From Anthopleura xanthogrammica (taxonomy: Eukaryota; Cnidaria; Anthozoa; Actiniaria; Actiniidae): 64,000 bases of DNA. The position numbers were made by a program, and so were the translations under genes. Each line of letters opens with the position of its first letter. Position 1 is the stretch's first letter. Of the stretch, positions 62,735 to 64,000 are shown piece by piece. The notes beneath the pieces were generated by a model, which saw only the letters and a list, made by a program, of their open reading frames with translations, was not told the DNA's origin and did not search any database. The stretch covers positions 9,864,400 to 9,928,399 of the forward strand of contig OZ025211.1 of NCBI GenBank assembly GCA_964019055.1, in the 5' to 3' direction.

Positions 62735-63495
62735 TTAAACGACAACCATGACTCTAGCTGCAAGGTTTAGCTTGATGCCTGAACTGACTGCTGCAATGTT
62801 GATAGTAACGACCGTTCCGATTGGGACTGATGACCGAGTAGTCAGAGTGACGGATACATATCCTGCGCGAGCTTTGGTCACGGCGAGGGTTCTGGATCTT
62901 AGGCGTGCACTCACTCCTGTAGTAGAGGATTTAACGGTCACTGAGAAGGTCCTTCTGGCACCTTTTAGGTCGATTGCTGCACGGAAAGATGACTTCCTTC
63001 CACGCCTGATTGACAGAAGTCCCTGCATGATCTGTGTTCGTATGACAGCTGGGTAGGCAGTGATCTTTGGTGAGATTCTCTCAAAGTTGTCGCCTGCAGA
63101 TGTCTTACCGGAAAGACGGAGGTGGAAGGACTTGACGGAGGGTAAGTCGAAGTTCACAGTGTCATCGACAAGCTGTATGTTCTTGATGTCAGCGCCGTTT
63201 GTATTAATAAGGCTGACACGGAGCGAATCCTTCTTAAGCAATGATCCATTTGGAATGAAAATTTTTGCCGTGGCTTTTTCACCTTCAAAAAAGACATTTT
63301 TTTTTTCTTTTATTCACCTTTTTTTCGGCAAGCACGAAGCCGGGCAGAGATTTTACAACAAAGTAAACATTCTATTGGGGAATCAAATTTTGTGTAGCAA
63401 TTGCCTCTCACCACTAGGGTCTCGAGTTCGATTCCTGAACTTGACGCCTGCATCTTTCATGCACACGCGAGGAGCGTTTCGGTTCGGGGACGGTA

Positions 63496-63530
<35 letters not shown>

Positions 63531-63947
63531 GGGTCTCGGCACGGTTCACAAAAAATAAAAAAGGGCTCACGGAAAATTCCATACGTTCAAATTCAAGAAA
63601 TTTCAAGATTCATGACGTCTAAAGTATGGTCATCACAGAAAATTAAAAAACCCGTTCACAATTTCACGCGAAAACCCTTCCCATAATTCAATTTTTCTCC
63701 TCAGTGTTTTTTTTTTGGTTTTCTTTTTTCCGGACGAAACGAAGCTATAAATTTCAATTTGATGTGTTATTAGCCGTGCCCGGACCTAAAATAGCTGAGG
63801 ATATTTTGCTGATGGATAACATGTCTGATATTGTCTGATATTCGTACCTTTCAGAGGATTTGAGATCTTGACTTCCATTTTTGATGGTTGAAGTGTTCTT
63901 GTGAAGGCATACTTGAAATCAATGTTGTTGATGGCGCTTACTTTGAT
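62735..63947 (-). CDS. 3' end of an unrecognised gene (VWA7/hemicentin-like?), two exons
   Basis: Minus-strand exons 63947-63848 (100 nt) and 63282-62735 (548 nt, stop TAA) join in phase. The first has TTTTGCAG before it and a GTACG donor. The gene continues past the right edge. The joined 215 residues form a beta-rich region: KYAFTRTLQPSKMEVKIS, then FHLRLSGKTSAGDNFERIS, a basic stretch (LSIRRGRKSSFRAA) and a Val/Thr/Ser-rich C-terminus. The phrase around LRLSGKTSAGDNFERIS recalls the region after the vWA domain in VWA7/hemicentin-type extracellular proteins. That is a weak resemblance, and no catalytic or transmembrane signature is seen here. Confidence 0.7.
63392..63800 (+). repeat. SINE with G homopolymer insertion, in the terminal gene's intron
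   Basis: A tRNA-like 3' half with B-box GAGTTCGATTCC (63424) follows TTGCCTCTCACCACTAGGG. The tail near 63725-63790 (AAATTTCAATTTGATGTG and GCCGTGCCCGGACC) matches the SINE at 2213-2600. A G run of about 34 lies at 63496-63529. Confidence 0.55.
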
Positions 63948-64000
63948 CTGCAAAATAAGAGAGCAAATATATTTAACGTCTTATACCTTATTACATGAAA

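Overview
The window is nuclear DNA of an animal, most likely a cnidarian (coral or sea anemone). The reasons are spliced genes with GT-AG introns, AT-rich spacers full of foldback elements and tRNA-derived SINEs, a BEL/Pao retrotransposon, a two-gene THAP-DDE plus YqaJ transposon, and an ShKT module in a single-pass membrane protein. The species cannot be fixed from sequence alone.

Layout. (1) 305-8481, minus strand: a six-exon C2H2 zinc-finger gene reconstructed to 703 codons, followed upstream by a long repeat-rich intron or 5' region to about 13.6 kb. (2) 16045-19948, minus: a six-exon gene for a 448-residue type I membrane protein with signal peptide, ShKT domain, Ser/Thr-rich stalk, transmembrane helix and a tail with six Tyr-x-x-hydrophobic motifs. 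One intron uses a GC donor. (3) 21.3-59.4 kb, plus strand: a tandem array of six BTB-BACK-PHR genes. Each has an uninterrupted coding exon of about 1.3 kb and a conserved candidate splice acceptor just before the ATG. Copies 4 and 5 lie in a virtually identical 5.87-kb tandem duplication. Copy 6 is broken by one nonsense codon. (4) 26825-38441: a nested insertion in the 5' leader of BTB copy 2. A young BEL/Pao element on the minus strand carries, inside its right LTR, an intact 5029-bp DNA transposon. (5) 60-64 kb: foldback elements, a deleted DNA transposon, a diverged copy of array spacer, and the last two coding exons of a minus-strand gene that runs off the window and faintly resembles the VWA7/hemicentin family.

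How the parts fit. BTB-BACK-PHR proteins are generally adaptors that link substrates to CUL3 ubiquitin ligases. The paralogues keep BTB and BACK nearly constant while parts of the PHR domain vary, which fits a locally expanding adaptor family. The spacers hold duplicated MITEs and decayed Penelope-like (GIY-YIG) fragments that act as markers of the duplication history. The nested transposons can be ordered in time from their target-site duplications and from an intact second LTR that preserves the empty site of the inner element.
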